Below the pieces are notes generated by a model that did no database searches, was not told the DNA's origin, and was given only the letters and a program-made list of their open reading frames with translations. This document shows, in pieces, positions 1 to 9,229 of a stretch of 64,000 nucleotides of DNA. The first letter of the stretch is position 1; each line of letters opens with the position of its first letter. Source of the stretch: Paenibacillus sp. PastM-3 (lineage in GTDB: Bacteria > Bacillota > Bacilli > Paenibacillales > Paenibacillaceae); NCBI RefSeq assembly GCF_029893965.1, contig NZ_JARXXP010000015.1:62001-126000 (forward strand). Direction: 5' to 3'. The translations under genes were made by a program, and so were the position numbers.

Positions 1-1311
1 ATACCGGCACTGGCAGGTGCAGCCGCATCATCCGGGTCAACACGGCCGGCCGGAGAAGTCAAAAGCGGCCCTGTATTTATCATTCCGGTTGAACATGAGA
101 TTGAACGCGGGCTGCAGAGCTTTCTGGAGCGCGGATTTGCAGAGGCGGCCAACTACGGGGCGGTTCTGATTGTACTGGAGATTGATACACCGGGGGGACT
201 GGTGAATTCTGCAGAACAGATTGGTTCACTGATCAGGGACAGCGACATTCCGGTTACAGCTTTTATTAAGGGCGACGCTGCGTCGGCAGGCAGTTACATA
301 GCGTTGAACGCAGACAACATTATTATGAAGCCAGGAAGCATGATCGGCGCGGCATCACTTGTAGACAGGGACGGCAACAGTGTGGATGACGCCAAAATCG
401 TCTCATACTGGAAATCCAAAATGGTCGGGGCAGCCATGCTGAACGGCCGTGATCCTGACATAGCTGCAGGAATGATGGATGTGAACCTGGTCGTGAACAA
501 GCCTGAGCTTGGCGTGAACAAGGCGGCAGGACAGCTTATTGCGCTGACCAGTGACGAGGCGCTGAAAGCGGGCTATGCCGAGCATTTGGCTGCCACACCG
601 GAGGAAGGCGTTGCCTGGCTGGGCTACTCTACTGACGACATTTTTCACGTTAAGCAGACCGGGGCCGAGAAAGTGTCGCATTTTCTCACTAATCCGGTAG
701 TCATGACGATTCTGCTCTTTATCGGGATTGCCGGGATTGTCATTGAACTGCTGGTGCCGGGCTTCGGGGCTCCGGGCATCGTCGGTACGCTGGCCTTTGC
801 CCTGTATTTCTTCGGCAACTATGTGGCCGGCTTCGCCGGAGCGGAGACATGGCTGCTGTTCATTCTGGGGCTTGTCATGCTGGTGCTGGAGCTCTTTGTG
901 CCAAGCTTCGGCATACTCGGGCTGCTGGGTTCAGTCTGTCTGATCGCGGGCGTTGTGCGGGCAGCCTTCAGCTATACCCACGCCCTGCTTAATCTCGGGA
1001 TCGCATTTGCTGCTGCGGCGGTAGTCATTGCGGTCGTTGTGGTTGCTTTCAAGGAGCGCGGCATCTGGAACCGGTTCATTCTCAGGGAGAGTCTGACTAA
1101 AGAAGAGGGCTTTGTGCCTGCACTGGAAAAGCTCAGCCTCATTGGCGCAGCAGGAATGAGCCTTACTCCGCTCCGTCCTGCGGGAACAGCCATGATCGGC
1201 GGAGAACGGGTGGATGTAGTTACTGAAGGCAGCTTTATCAATCCTGACCGGCCTATTGCCGTGGTGAAGGTGGAGGGCGGCCGTGTGGTGGTAAAGGAAG
1301 CAGCGGAATGA
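1..1311 (+). CDS. nfeD: NfeD family serine protease-like membrane protein, 5' end missing
   Basis: The reading frame is open from the first base, so the N-terminus lies outside the window. The N-terminal part is a ClpP-like (SppA/NfeD) protease fold: it shows DTPGG, then a likely nucleophile serine in ASAGSYIAL. Several hydrophobic segments follow (roughly positions 700-1060), and a soluble NfeD C-terminal OB-fold-like domain ends in VVVKEAAE. Family members are membrane proteases or scaffold partners of flotillins and stomatins. The neighbour immediately downstream is floA, the usual partner in Bacilli (yqeZ-floA in Bacillus subtilis). An internal ATG at 202 is not the real start because conserved sequence runs upstream of it. 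Family call is firm; protease activity is inferred from the family. Confidence 0.93.
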   Translation: MPALAGAAASSGSTRPAGEVKSGPVFIIPVEHEIERGLQSFLERGFAEAANYGAVLIVLEIDTPGGLVNSAEQIGSLIRDSDIPVTAFIKGDAASAGSYIALNADNIIMKPGSMIGAASLVDRDGNSVDDAKIVSYWKSKMVGAAMLNGRDPDIAAGMMDVNLVVNKPELGVNKAAGQLIALTSDEALKAGYAEHLAATPEEGVAWLGYSTDDIFHVKQTGAEKVSHFLTNPVVMTILLFIGIAGIVIELLVPGFGAPGIVGTLAFALYFFGNYVAGFAGAETWLLFILGLVMLVLELFVPSFGILGLLGSVCLIAGVVRAAFSYTHALLNLGIAFAAAAVVIAVVVVAFKERGIWNRFILRESLTKEEGFVPALEKLSLIGAAGMSLTPLRPAGTAMIGGERVDVVTEGSFINPDRPIAVVKVEGGRVVVKEAAE

Positions 1312-1363
1312 GCTGCGAATGTAGAATGATTTTTAATAAAAGTAACGGAGGTTGGGAACAGGT

Positions 1364-2365
1364 ATGGGCGAAGCTTCTTTGATTCCTATTTTGCTGATTG
1401 CGGTTGTCGTGATCATTGTATTGAGTGTATTCTTCAGCTTCTTCCCGGTTATGCTGTGGATTTCCGCATGGGCATCCGGTGTAAGAATCAGCATTATTAC
1501 GCTGGTGGCGATGAGACTGCGCCGGGTAACGCCAAGCCGGATTGTTAATCCGCTGATCAAGGCTACCAAAGCCGGACTGGGTCTTAACATCAACCAGCTG
1601 GAGAGCCATTATCTCGCCGGCGGTAACGTTGACCGGGTTGTCAATGCGCTGATCGCGGCGCAGCGGGCCAATATTCCGCTTGAATTTACCCGTGCGGCGG
1701 CAATTGACCTGGCAGGGCGTGACGTGCTGCTGGCGGTGCAGATGAGTGTTAACCCGCGTGTCATTGAAACACCGATTGTAGCTGCAGTTGCCAGAAACGG
1801 GATTGAAGTTAAGGTAAAAGCCCGCGTGACTGTCCGCGCCAATATCGACCGGCTGGTCGGCGGTGCGGGTGAGGAAACCATTATTGCCCGTGTCGGCGAA
1901 GGGATTGTTACCACGGTAGGTTCCAGTAATTCGCATAAAGACGTGCTGGAGAATCCGGATTCGATTTCCCGGACTGTTTTGTCCAAGGGGCTTGACTCCG
2001 GTACAGCCTTTGAAATTCTCTCCATTGATATTGCGGACGTCGATGTCGGCAAAAATATCGGGGCTTACCTGCAGACCGAGCAGGCGGAAGCGGATAAGCG
2101 CATCGCCCAGGCGAAAGCCGAGGAGCGCAGAGCGATGGCTGTTGCCCATGAGCAGGAGATGAAGGCGAGAGTTGTCGAAATGAAGGCGCTGGTTGTCGAA
2201 TCCGAATCCCAGGTGCCGCTGGCTATGGCGGAAGCGCTGCGGTCCGGACAGCTGGGTGTGATGGATTACATGAATCTCAAAAATATCGAGGCCGACACAC
2301 AGATGCGCGGCTCGCTCGGTAAAGTGAACGACGGGGATGATCCGAACCGTCCGACCAATAAATAA
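1364..2365 (+). CDS. floA: Flotillin-like protein FloA
   Basis: A 333-residue flotillin-like membrane scaffold that organises functional membrane microdomains in Bacilli. It has an N-terminal hydrophobic segment (about residues 5-35), an SPFH/PHB-like domain, and an Ala/Glu-rich helical stretch around residues 225-290 (KRIAQAKAEERRAMAVAHEQ) typical of flotillin coiled coils. Length matches B. subtilis FloA (331 aa). I chose ATG 1364, with GGAGG at 1347-1351, over an upstream TTG at 1352 that overlaps the ribosome binding site. It directly follows nfeD, its usual operon partner, and probably shares its transcript. Confidence 0.95.
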   Translation: MGEASLIPILLIAVVVIIVLSVFFSFFPVMLWISAWASGVRISIITLVAMRLRRVTPSRIVNPLIKATKAGLGLNINQLESHYLAGGNVDRVVNALIAAQRANIPLEFTRAAAIDLAGRDVLLAVQMSVNPRVIETPIVAAVARNGIEVKVKARVTVRANIDRLVGGAGEETIIARVGEGIVTTVGSSNSHKDVLENPDSISRTVLSKGLDSGTAFEILSIDIADVDVGKNIGAYLQTEQAEADKRIAQAKAEERRAMAVAHEQEMKARVVEMKALVVESESQVPLAMAEALRSGQLGVMDYMNLKNIEADTQMRGSLGKVNDGDDPNRPTNK

Positions 2366-2381
2366 GGGGATGTGAGATCCC

Positions 2382-2993
2382 ATGGGCAGTCTGATTTATA
2401 TTGCCGTGATTATTCTGATCGCTATCTTTACCAATGTGAATAAAGCGGCCAAGAATAAGAAAAAGCCTAACGCCCGCGGCGGAATGCCGACCTTTGGCGG
2501 GGGCGGGGATAACCCGCTGCGCAGGATTGGACGCCAGGACGCTGACGAAGATAAAGCGCGTTCTGCCGGAACCGGCAGCGGCTTCCCTGCACCCGAAGGC
2601 AGCATGTCCTCCCGGGACAGCTCATCCTATGAGCGGCATGAGCATGAACTGGCCCCTGCCTGGGAAGAGCCGCCCCAGATCCCGACTCCCGACTATGAGA
2701 CGGGTGAAGGGATGTCTTACGAGCAGCCTGCGGATCAGGAGGACAGTGTTCAGGCCCGCACAGAACGGATGCAGCGTGAGCTGGAGCGCCTGCAGGCCGC
2801 ATATGACGGTATGGCAGCCTATGGCCTGGAGAAGGCTGCAGACGGGCCTGCAGCGGCCGGTGTGCAGGGGTCTGCTTCCGCCTCTCTCCCCGGCGGAGCT
2901 GCAGACAGCCGTCAGGCGCTGCGGAACGGGATCATCTGGGCGGAAATTCTCGGTCCGCCGCGTTCACGGCGTCCGCACTCAACGAAGAGATAG
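2382..2993 (+). CDS. Small membrane-anchored protein of unknown function downstream of floA
   Basis: A 203-residue protein with one N-terminal membrane helix (LIYIAVIILIAIF, residues 4-16), a basic stop-transfer stretch (KAAKNKKKPN), then a low-complexity cytosolic tail rich in Gly, Ser, Glu and Pro. A short helical segment lies around residues 128-150 (ERMQRELERLQAAYDGM). I recognise no domain. It starts 17 bases after floA behind AAGGGGATG and is probably the third gene of the nfeD-floA unit. The position hints at a membrane-domain accessory role, but that is inference only. A long overlapping ORF in another frame (2494-3159) has no ribosome binding site and is treated as noise. Confidence 0.7.
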   Translation: MGSLIYIAVIILIAIFTNVNKAAKNKKKPNARGGMPTFGGGGDNPLRRIGRQDADEDKARSAGTGSGFPAPEGSMSSRDSSSYERHEHELAPAWEEPPQIPTPDYETGEGMSYEQPADQEDSVQARTERMQRELERLQAAYDGMAAYGLEKAADGPAAAGVQGSASASLPGGAADSRQALRNGIIWAEILGPPRSRRPHSTKR

Positions 2994-3053
2994 CAGCCGT
3001 ACTACAGCTGACGTGTTAAGACGACCAGAACTGGATTACAGTTTATGTAAGGC

Positions 3054-3093
3054 AAGCCTTTGGAACCTTCTTGAAGGGTCCAGAGGCTTTTTT
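3054..3093 (+). terminator. Intrinsic terminator after the nfeD-floA unit
   Basis: A near-perfect inverted repeat (AAGCCTTTGGAACCTTC against GAAGGGTCCAGAGGCTT) runs into six T residues. It separates the nfeD-floA-unknown unit from the yqfC operon. Confidence 0.85.
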
Positions 3094-3215
3094 ACGTTTG
3101 CCGCAGGCTCTGCGGAAGGACCGCAGCCGCATTTCTCCCTGTGTGAGTATTTCTCATAAAAGCCTGCAGCGCCGCATAAGGTGTAAAGAAGGCAGGAAGG
3201 GGGAGAAGTCTACAT

Positions 3216-3509
3216 ATGACCCGTATCGGCCGCAGGCTGCGGGGATGGACAAACGGGGTACTGGATCTTCCGCAGGATGTGCTGCAGGAGCTGCCCCGGA
3301 TCACCCTGATCGGCAATAAGGAACTGTATATCGAGAACCACCGCGGTGTGCTGCATTTTTCATCAGGCCAGCTTACAATCGCGTTAGCCAACGGCTCGCT
3401 TGAAATCTCTGGGCAGGAGCTAATGATCCGCAATATTCTCGGCCAGGAGCTGGCTGTTGAAGGCATTATCGGGGAAATCAGATACAAGGGAAGCGAGGAG
3501 AAACCATGA
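3216..3509 (+). CDS. yqfC: Sporulation protein YqfC
   Basis: A 97-residue YabP/YqfC-family protein with the family sequence LPQDVLQELPRITLIGNKELYIENHRGVL. In B. subtilis yqfC belongs to the mother-cell sporulation regulon and sits next to yqfD, as here. A GGGGGAGAAG ribosome binding site precedes ATG 3216. The stop overlaps the yqfD start by 4 bases (ATGA), which suggests translational coupling. Molecular function is not established. Confidence 0.92.
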   Translation: MTRIGRRLRGWTNGVLDLPQDVLQELPRITLIGNKELYIENHRGVLHFSSGQLTIALANGSLEISGQELMIRNILGQELAVEGIIGEIRYKGSEEKP

Positions 3510-4687
3510 AAGAGCCGCCTCTGTCATTACTGCGGGGGTTCGTTACACTGCATGTGACGGGACCTGCGGTGGAGAAGTTTATCAACGCCGTAACCGAAGC
3601 CGGCATCGTCATCTGGGAGGTGAAGCCTGCAGGGAACGGCGCTTCCCTCAACCTGCTGCTGGATGACTTTTTCAGCCTCCGGCCGCTTTTAAAAAAGACA
3701 GGCTGCCGTATGCATGTCACTGCGAGAAACGGCCTTCCTTTCCGGCTGGCCAGGCTGTGGAGACGCAAGCTTTTTGCCGGAGGCATCCTGCTGTTCGGGG
3801 TAATGCTTCTGCTGTTCTGCTCCATGGTCTGGACAGTCCGGATCGAAGGCAACCAGCGTATAGCCTCCGATGATCTGCTGGCTGCCGCCCGCCAGGAGGG
3901 GATTTATCCGTTTCAGTGGATCTGGCGCATGGACGAGCCGGACAAGCTCTCCAAAAGACTGACCTCCCGCGTGCCGGGACTTTCCTGGGTGGGCGTAGAG
4001 CGGACAGGGACGAGCATCACAATCCAGGTTGTCGAGGCAGACCAGCCGGAAAAGCGCCCCCTCCTGAGCAAGCGCCATCTGGTCAGCAGAACGGATGCGG
4101 TTGTTACCGGTATTTATGCTGAGGAGGGCCGGCCGGTGGTGGGCATCAATTCCCGGGTTAAAAAAGGACAGATCCTCATATCAGGGGCACTGGGTGATGA
4201 GGAAAATATAGAGTATGTTGTAGCCAAGGGCGAAGTAAAGGGACTTGTCTGGCATGAATACAATATTGAGGTCCCGCTGAAGACGACAAGCAGCTCCTAT
4301 ACCGGGGAACGAAAAGACCGGACCTATCTTGTAATCGGAGACTGGGCAGTACAGCTGTGGGGTTACGGTAAATCCGGATTCAGCAAATCGCGTACACTCA
4401 CGGAAAATAATATGCTCTCCTGGCGCTCCCTTCAGCTGCCGCTGGGCGTAATGACGGAGAAGGAGCTGGAGATCAGCTATGCGTCTTCGGTGAAGACGGC
4501 GGAAGAGGCGAGGGAGGAAGGGATTGCCCGCGCAAAAAGCGATATTTTGGCCCGTTACGGCACAGACAGCACCATTAAAAGTCAAAAAATTTTGCATGAG
4601 AAGAAAGACAATGGTAAAGTTTATATGAAAGTGCTGTTTGAGGTGGAAGAGAGAATCGCGGAAGAACTTCCGATAGTAAACAACTGA
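3506..4687 (+). CDS. yqfD: Sporulation protein YqfD
   Basis: A 393-residue protein with the YqfD-family layout: a soluble N-terminal region of about 85 residues, one strong membrane helix (about residues 88-110, LLFGVMLLLFCSMVW), then a large extracytoplasmic domain. That domain starts VRIEGNQRIASDDLLAAARQEG, reminiscent of a POTRA/FtsQ-like fold. It is coupled to yqfC by a 4-base overlap. In B. subtilis it is needed for efficient sporulation at the engulfment and mother-cell stage. Its biochemical role is unknown. Confidence 0.93.
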   Translation: MKEPPLSLLRGFVTLHVTGPAVEKFINAVTEAGIVIWEVKPAGNGASLNLLLDDFFSLRPLLKKTGCRMHVTARNGLPFRLARLWRRKLFAGGILLFGVMLLLFCSMVWTVRIEGNQRIASDDLLAAARQEGIYPFQWIWRMDEPDKLSKRLTSRVPGLSWVGVERTGTSITIQVVEADQPEKRPLLSKRHLVSRTDAVVTGIYAEEGRPVVGINSRVKKGQILISGALGDEENIEYVVAKGEVKGLVWHEYNIEVPLKTTSSSYTGERKDRTYLVIGDWAVQLWGYGKSGFSKSRTLTENNMLSWRSLQLPLGVMTEKELEISYASSVKTAEEAREEGIARAKSDILARYGTDSTIKSQKILHEKKDNGKVYMKVLFEVEERIAEELPIVNN

Positions 4688-4702
4688 GGAGAATGAGGCT
4701 AC

Positions 4703-5674
4703 TTGTCAGAACAGACTGCAAGCATTCGTATATCTTTGCAAAATGCGGGAGAAGCGCAATCCCTGTTCGGCCCGCAGGATGGATTTCTGAAAATCATTGA
4801 AAGTGAAATTCCGGCAGTGATTGACTCGCGTGAAGCAGAAATTACAATACGCGGGGCGGAGCGTGAGGTGGACATGCTGGAGCAGCTGTTCAATGTGCTG
4901 CTGTCCCTGATCCGCAGCGGTTACATTCTCAGCGAGCGCGATGTCCAGTATGCAGTGGAGCTGGCCAAGGAGTTCCGCTCTGATCAGCTGCTGGACCTGT
5001 TCAAAGGCGAAATTACGACTACGTTCCGCGGTAAGCCTATCCGCGTCAAAACCATCGGCCAGAAGCATTATGTGACCACGATCAAGAAACGCGACATCGT
5101 CTTCGGGATCGGGCCTGCGGGAACGGGTAAAACCTACCTCGCTGTTGTGCTCGCCGTTGCAGCCCTCAAGGAGGGTTCCGTGAAGCGGATCGTGCTTACC
5201 CGGCCTGCTGTGGAAGCAGGTGAAAGCCTGGGCTTTCTGCCGGGCGATCTGCAGGAGAAGGTTGATCCGTACCTGCGTCCGCTCTACGATGCCCTGTACG
5301 ACGTTATGGGGCCGGACCAGGTAGCCAAGGCGCTGGAGCGGGGACTGATCGAGATTGCACCGCTTGCCTATATGCGCGGACGTACGCTGGATGATTCTTT
5401 TATTATCCTGGATGAAGCCCAGAATACGACTCCGGAGCAGATGAAGATGTTTCTGACCCGGCTTGGCTTCGGCTCCAAGATGGTCATCACCGGTGACGTT
5501 ACCCAGATTGACCTGCCGCGCGGCAAAAAATCGGGATTGATCGAAGCTAAGGCGATTTTATCCGGCATTGAGGAAATCGGGTTTGTATATTTTGCAGAAC
5601 AGGATGTAGTAAGACATTCTCTGGTGCAGAAAATTATCGTAGCCTATGACCGCTCTGCCGAAAACCTCGACTAA
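4703..5674 (+). CDS. phoH: PhoH-family ATPase (PhoL/YbeZ type)
   Basis: A 323-residue PhoH-like P-loop ATPase. Walker A is GPAGTGKTYLA (about residues 139-149), Walker B is FIILDEAQN, and the conserved TRPAVEAGESLGFLPGDL motif is present. The N-terminal KH-like region matches YbeZ/PhoL. The family works with the YbeY RNase and RNA helicases in RNA metabolism, and ybeY lies two genes downstream. The start is TTG 4703 behind GAGGAGAATGAGG; no better in-frame ATG lies near the conserved N-terminus. A second, PIN-containing PhoH protein is encoded at 39930. Confidence 0.95.
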   Translation: MSEQTASIRISLQNAGEAQSLFGPQDGFLKIIESEIPAVIDSREAEITIRGAEREVDMLEQLFNVLLSLIRSGYILSERDVQYAVELAKEFRSDQLLDLFKGEITTTFRGKPIRVKTIGQKHYVTTIKKRDIVFGIGPAGTGKTYLAVVLAVAALKEGSVKRIVLTRPAVEAGESLGFLPGDLQEKVDPYLRPLYDALYDVMGPDQVAKALERGLIEIAPLAYMRGRTLDDSFIILDEAQNTTPEQMKMFLTRLGFGSKMVITGDVTQIDLPRGKKSGLIEAKAILSGIEEIGFVYFAEQDVVRHSLVQKIIVAYDRSAENLD

Positions 5675-5691
5675 CAAAGGGGACTGTCCTC

Positions 5692-7950
5692 ATGGCTTCA
5701 AAGCAACCATCGAAACTAAGCGGATTCGTATACAGCAATACCGGATGGAAGTATAGCGCGGCGACGCGCTATGCTCTTTTCCTGTTCCTTGGGCTGGTGT
5801 TCTACTTCAGCCTCTCGTCGGACCTGCTGCCAAAACGCTATGATATTAAAGTGAATACGACCAGCGCCAAGGAGATCACGGCCCCGAAGCAGATTCTTGA
5901 TAACAAGGCAAAGCTGAAAGCCCAGGAAGCTGCGGCGGAGGCTGTACAGAACAAGTATGCAATCATCCCGATCAGAGCGGATAGTCTAGTTACTTTGCTG
6001 CTGGACCGGATCGACAGCCTGAATCAGGATGATCTGATCTCGCAAAGCGACAAAATCGGCATTTACAAGGACGTTATTCCGCAGCGGGCCAATGATTTTG
6101 TACAGAGCTTTATTAATTCCAGCCGCAGCGCCGGTACATATTCGGACACGCTCCTGGAGGAGATTCAATCCGGCATAGCTGAACAGGCGTATACCATTCC
6201 TGAAGAGACTTATATCAAAATTCCGCGGCTGACCACCCAGGATATTATCGAGATGAAGCAGGTTGCCCGGGAAATTGTTATCAAGCTGATGAATGATCAG
6301 ATTGTCGATGCCCAGACCGCCCGTGCGAAGGTGGCGGAGCAGGTCAGCGTCAGCTCGCTCAGCCAGCGGACAGCCCGTGAGGTGACTCAGGAGCTGGTCC
6401 GGCTGGTCATTATGCCTAATAAATTTTTTGATGAGGAAGCTACCAAGGAAGCGAAGGTTGAAGCCCGCGAGAATACGCCAGATGTGTTCATTGAGCAGGG
6501 GGATGTGCTCGTAGCCAAAGGAGATATCATCACACCCGAGCTTTACGCACTTCTGGATGAAAATGGGCTGCTCAGCAATGAGGTCAACTACTGGCCGCAA
6601 TTCGGCCTGCTGCTGCTGGCGGTTATGCTCTCGGCGGGGATGATGGTGTTTATCCGCTATTCCGGCGGCACAGGCTCAGGGTTCAAGTACAATAACTCCC
6701 AGCTTCTGATGCTGATGCTCGTCTTTGTCATTACAATTATAACCATGAAGCTCGCTGCTTTCCTGCAGACCGATGTCCGCTACTATGTCGGCTTCCTGGC
6801 TCCTGTTGCGATCGGGGCGATGCTGATTGCCATGCTGCTTGATATGACTCTGGCGTATTTCTGCTCTATCCTGTTCAGCGTGCTTGCCAGCATTATTCTG
6901 AATGTGCAGCAGAACACGGTATTTGATTTTACCTTCGGCTTCTTTGCGCTGGTGGTATCGTATGTAGCGATTTTTGCCACCCACCGCGCCGGCCAGCGTT
7001 CCACGCTTCTCAAGGGCGGGATCATGGTCTCCTTATTCGGTACAGTGACCGTCTTTATGCTGAAGCTGCTTGGAGGCGGAGTCTGGAATGATACACAGAC
7101 CTTATATTCGGTCGGGTTTGCTTTTGCCGGCGGTCTGCTGACAGCGGTGCTTGTCATCGGGCTGATGCCGTTCTTCGAAGCTACCTTCGGTATCCTGTCG
7201 GCGCTGAAGCTGGTTGAGCTGTCCAACCCGAATCATCCGCTGCTGCGCAAGCTGCTTACGGAAACGCCGGGAACCTATCATCATAGCGTAATGGTCGGCA
7301 ACCTGTCGGAGGCGGCGGCGGAGGCGATTGGTGCGGACGGGCTGCTATGCCGGGTAGGCTCCTACTATCACGACATCGGCAAGACAAAGCGGCCATTTTA
7401 TTTCATTGAGAATCAGAACAATATGGAGAATCCGCATGATTCGATTGAGCCGGCGCTCAGCAAGTCCATCATTGTAGCGCATGCCCGCGACGGGGTGGAG
7501 ATGCAGAAAGAGTACAAGCTGCCCAAGCCGATCCGCGACATTGCCGAGCAGCATCACGGCACGACTTTCCTGCATTATTTTTATCATAAGGCGCTGAAGA
7601 TAGCGGAGGAAAAGGGTGTTACGCCTGATTTCACAGAAGAGGATTTCCGTTATCCGGGGCCCAAAGCGCAGTCCAAGGAAGCGGCCGTGGTCGGGATCGC
7701 CGACAGTGTGGAAGCAGCGGTCCGCTCACTCCGCAAGCCAACCGTTGTACAGGTAGAGACGATGATTGAAAAAATTATTAAGAGCAGGCTGGATGACCAC
7801 CAGTTTGATGAATGTGACCTGACGATCAAGGAGCTGGACATCATTGCCCGGACGCTCAAAGAGACGGTCATGGGGATTTTTCACTCGCGGATCGAATATC
7901 CTGAAGAAGTGAAGAAACCGAAGAAAGAGGAAGGAGCGGCTACAACATGA
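5692..7950 (+). CDS. pgpH: 7TM-HD family cyclic-di-AMP phosphodiesterase PgpH
   Basis: A 752-residue membrane protein. It has one N-terminal helix (about residues 25-42), a large extracytoplasmic domain (about 45-300), a run of seven hydrophobic helices (about 300-505), and a C-terminal HD hydrolase domain with HHSVMVGNL (about 527) and the HD pair in YYHDIGKTKRP (H560, D561). This is the 7TMR-HD architecture of PgpH, which degrades c-di-AMP in Firmicutes (YqfF in B. subtilis). It sits between phoH and ybeY as in Bacillus and ends with a 4-base overlap with ybeY. Metal-binding residues appear intact. Confidence 0.95.
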   Translation: MASKQPSKLSGFVYSNTGWKYSAATRYALFLFLGLVFYFSLSSDLLPKRYDIKVNTTSAKEITAPKQILDNKAKLKAQEAAAEAVQNKYAIIPIRADSLVTLLLDRIDSLNQDDLISQSDKIGIYKDVIPQRANDFVQSFINSSRSAGTYSDTLLEEIQSGIAEQAYTIPEETYIKIPRLTTQDIIEMKQVAREIVIKLMNDQIVDAQTARAKVAEQVSVSSLSQRTAREVTQELVRLVIMPNKFFDEEATKEAKVEARENTPDVFIEQGDVLVAKGDIITPELYALLDENGLLSNEVNYWPQFGLLLLAVMLSAGMMVFIRYSGGTGSGFKYNNSQLLMLMLVFVITIITMKLAAFLQTDVRYYVGFLAPVAIGAMLIAMLLDMTLAYFCSILFSVLASIILNVQQNTVFDFTFGFFALVVSYVAIFATHRAGQRSTLLKGGIMVSLFGTVTVFMLKLLGGGVWNDTQTLYSVGFAFAGGLLTAVLVIGLMPFFEATFGILSALKLVELSNPNHPLLRKLLTETPGTYHHSVMVGNLSEAAAEAIGADGLLCRVGSYYHDIGKTKRPFYFIENQNNMENPHDSIEPALSKSIIVAHARDGVEMQKEYKLPKPIRDIAEQHHGTTFLHYFYHKALKIAEEKGVTPDFTEEDFRYPGPKAQSKEAAVVGIADSVEAAVRSLRKPTVVQVETMIEKIIKSRLDDHQFDECDLTIKELDIIARTLKETVMGIFHSRIEYPEEVKKPKKEEGAATT

Positions 7951-8444
7951 GTCTAGCCATCAATTGGAATAACGAGCAGGAAGAATACGAAATTACAGAC
8001 GCGCTGATCACGCTCCTGGACAGCATTCTGCAAAAAGCGGGTGCCGCTGAAGGGATTGACAAGGGTGAAGTAGACCTTACTTTTGTTGATAATGACCGCA
8101 TTCACGAGCTGAACCTCGAATACAGGGGCATTGACCGTCCGACGGATGTTCTGTCCTTTGCCATGAATGAGGCCGGGGAAGATGAGCCGGAGATTATATA
8201 TGCTTTCGACGATGAAGAAGAATTCGCGGAGGTTCCGAACTCGTTTGGGGATATCATTATCTCTGTAACACGGGCACAGGAGCAGGCTGAAGAATACGGC
8301 CATTCCCTGGAACGGGAGCTGGGCTTCCTGTTCGTTCACGGCTTCCTGCATCTGCTGGGCTACGATCATCAGGATGCTGAGTCAGAGGCCGAGATGATGT
8401 CCAAACAGGAGCAAGTGCTGGCCCAGGTTGGGCTGACCCGCTAA
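7947..8444 (+). CDS. ybeY: Endoribonuclease YbeY (rRNA maturation factor)
   Basis: A 165-residue UPF0054/YbeY protein. The zinc-binding signature HGFLHLLGYDH (residues 131-141) supplies the three metal-ligand histidines, and RPTDVLSF is the other family motif. The enzyme acts in 16S rRNA 3'-end maturation and ribosome quality control. It overlaps pgpH by 4 bases and dgkA by 1 base, so all three are probably translationally coupled. Confidence 0.96.
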   Translation: MSLAINWNNEQEEYEITDALITLLDSILQKAGAAEGIDKGEVDLTFVDNDRIHELNLEYRGIDRPTDVLSFAMNEAGEDEPEIIYAFDDEEEFAEVPNSFGDIIISVTRAQEQAEEYGHSLERELGFLFVHGFLHLLGYDHQDAESEAEMMSKQEQVLAQVGLTR

Positions 8445-8839
8445 TGGTCAAGAATACGGCGGTGGGCCACAAAAAATTCTGGCATTCGTTCCGGTTTGCT
8501 GCGCAGGGCATTGTCTCTGCTTTCAAATCCGAGCTGAATATGAAGGTGCACAGCATGCTTGCTGTGGTGGTGCTTGCCGCCGCCGCCTTTTTCAGGCTGC
8601 CGCCTTTAAGCTGGATGCTGCTGCTGCTGGCAATAACGCTTGTATTGAGTACAGAACTGCTGAACACAGCAATTGAAGCGACGATTGATCTGGTGTCGCC
8701 GGATATTCATCCCCTGGCCAAGACTGCCAAAGATACCGCCGCAGGAGCTGTGCTGCTTACGGCGGTTTTTGCCGTTATTGTGGGAATCTATGTTTTTTAT
8801 CATCCGGTGATGGACTGGATTGCCGGGTTTATGTCATAA
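8444..8839 (+). CDS. dgkA: Undecaprenol/diacylglycerol kinase family membrane protein
   Basis: A 131-residue DgkA-type integral membrane kinase with three hydrophobic helices. It carries the family signature ELLNTAIEATIDL followed by AKTAKDTAAGAVLL. In Gram-positive bacteria this family mainly phosphorylates undecaprenol, supplying the lipid carrier for wall synthesis. The start is the ATG in the TAATG junction with ybeY. It is the last gene of the yqfC-dgkA run. A GC-rich hairpin (about 8866-8892) follows but lacks a T tract. Confidence 0.94.
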   Translation: MVKNTAVGHKKFWHSFRFAAQGIVSAFKSELNMKVHSMLAVVVLAAAAFFRLPPLSWMLLLLAITLVLSTELLNTAIEATIDLVSPDIHPLAKTAKDTAAGAVLLTAVFAVIVGIYVFYHPVMDWIAGFMS

Positions 8840-8892
8840 TCAGTTTACCAATTCAGCTGAATGAAGGCGGACCGGCATTTGTGCCCTCCGCC

Positions 8893-9205
8893 ATCTTGTA
8901 TTAAGCGGATATGTTAGCATTCATTACAGGATTGCCGGATTTTAATGGTGTGTAAACTGGCAATTATGGTTGGTCACGAATGGAGTGAATGCTGTGCAGC
9001 AAGCTTGCTGAAGTGAAAGATGTAGAAACTGCTGAACACAGTCAATGATTACGCAGCGAGTCTTGCACGTGCTCAACTCATGGAGTACATGCGGAACGCT
9101 TGCGAAGTGAGTTTGCCGAAGTAAAGCCATGAAGAAGATGCTAAACAAACTAAGTGAATGCTTACGAAGATAGTTTTGTACGAAGTCACTCAGGTAGCAT
9201 ATGCT
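8893..9205. repeat. Non-coding stretch with degenerate GAAGT-containing repeats before cdd
   Basis: There is no credible gene between dgkA and cdd. The tract carries related units of about 30 bases. Two clear copies begin near 9084 (GAACGCTTGCGAAGTGAG...CGAAGTAA) and 9152 (GAATGCTTACGAAGATAG...CGAAGTCA), with a weaker copy near 8984. Copies 2 and 3 match over most positions, with small indels. Function unknown; possibly a cdd leader. Confidence 0.5.
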
Positions 9206-9229
9206 GACAAAACTTTTAGGAGGGCCACT

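Noticed and set aside
1253..2383. A 376-residue minus-strand ORF over floA
   Set aside because: Shadow of floA and the end of nfeD; no ribosome binding site and no recognisable protein features.
2494..3159. A 221-residue plus-strand ORF overlapping the unknown gene after floA
   Set aside because: It runs through the terminator at 3054-3093, is Arg/Cys-rich as expected from a wrong frame, and has no binding site.
9158..9229. N-terminal extension of cytidine deaminase to 9158
   Set aside because: The extra residues come from the leader repeat; the conserved protein and the Shine-Dalgarno site point to ATG 9230.
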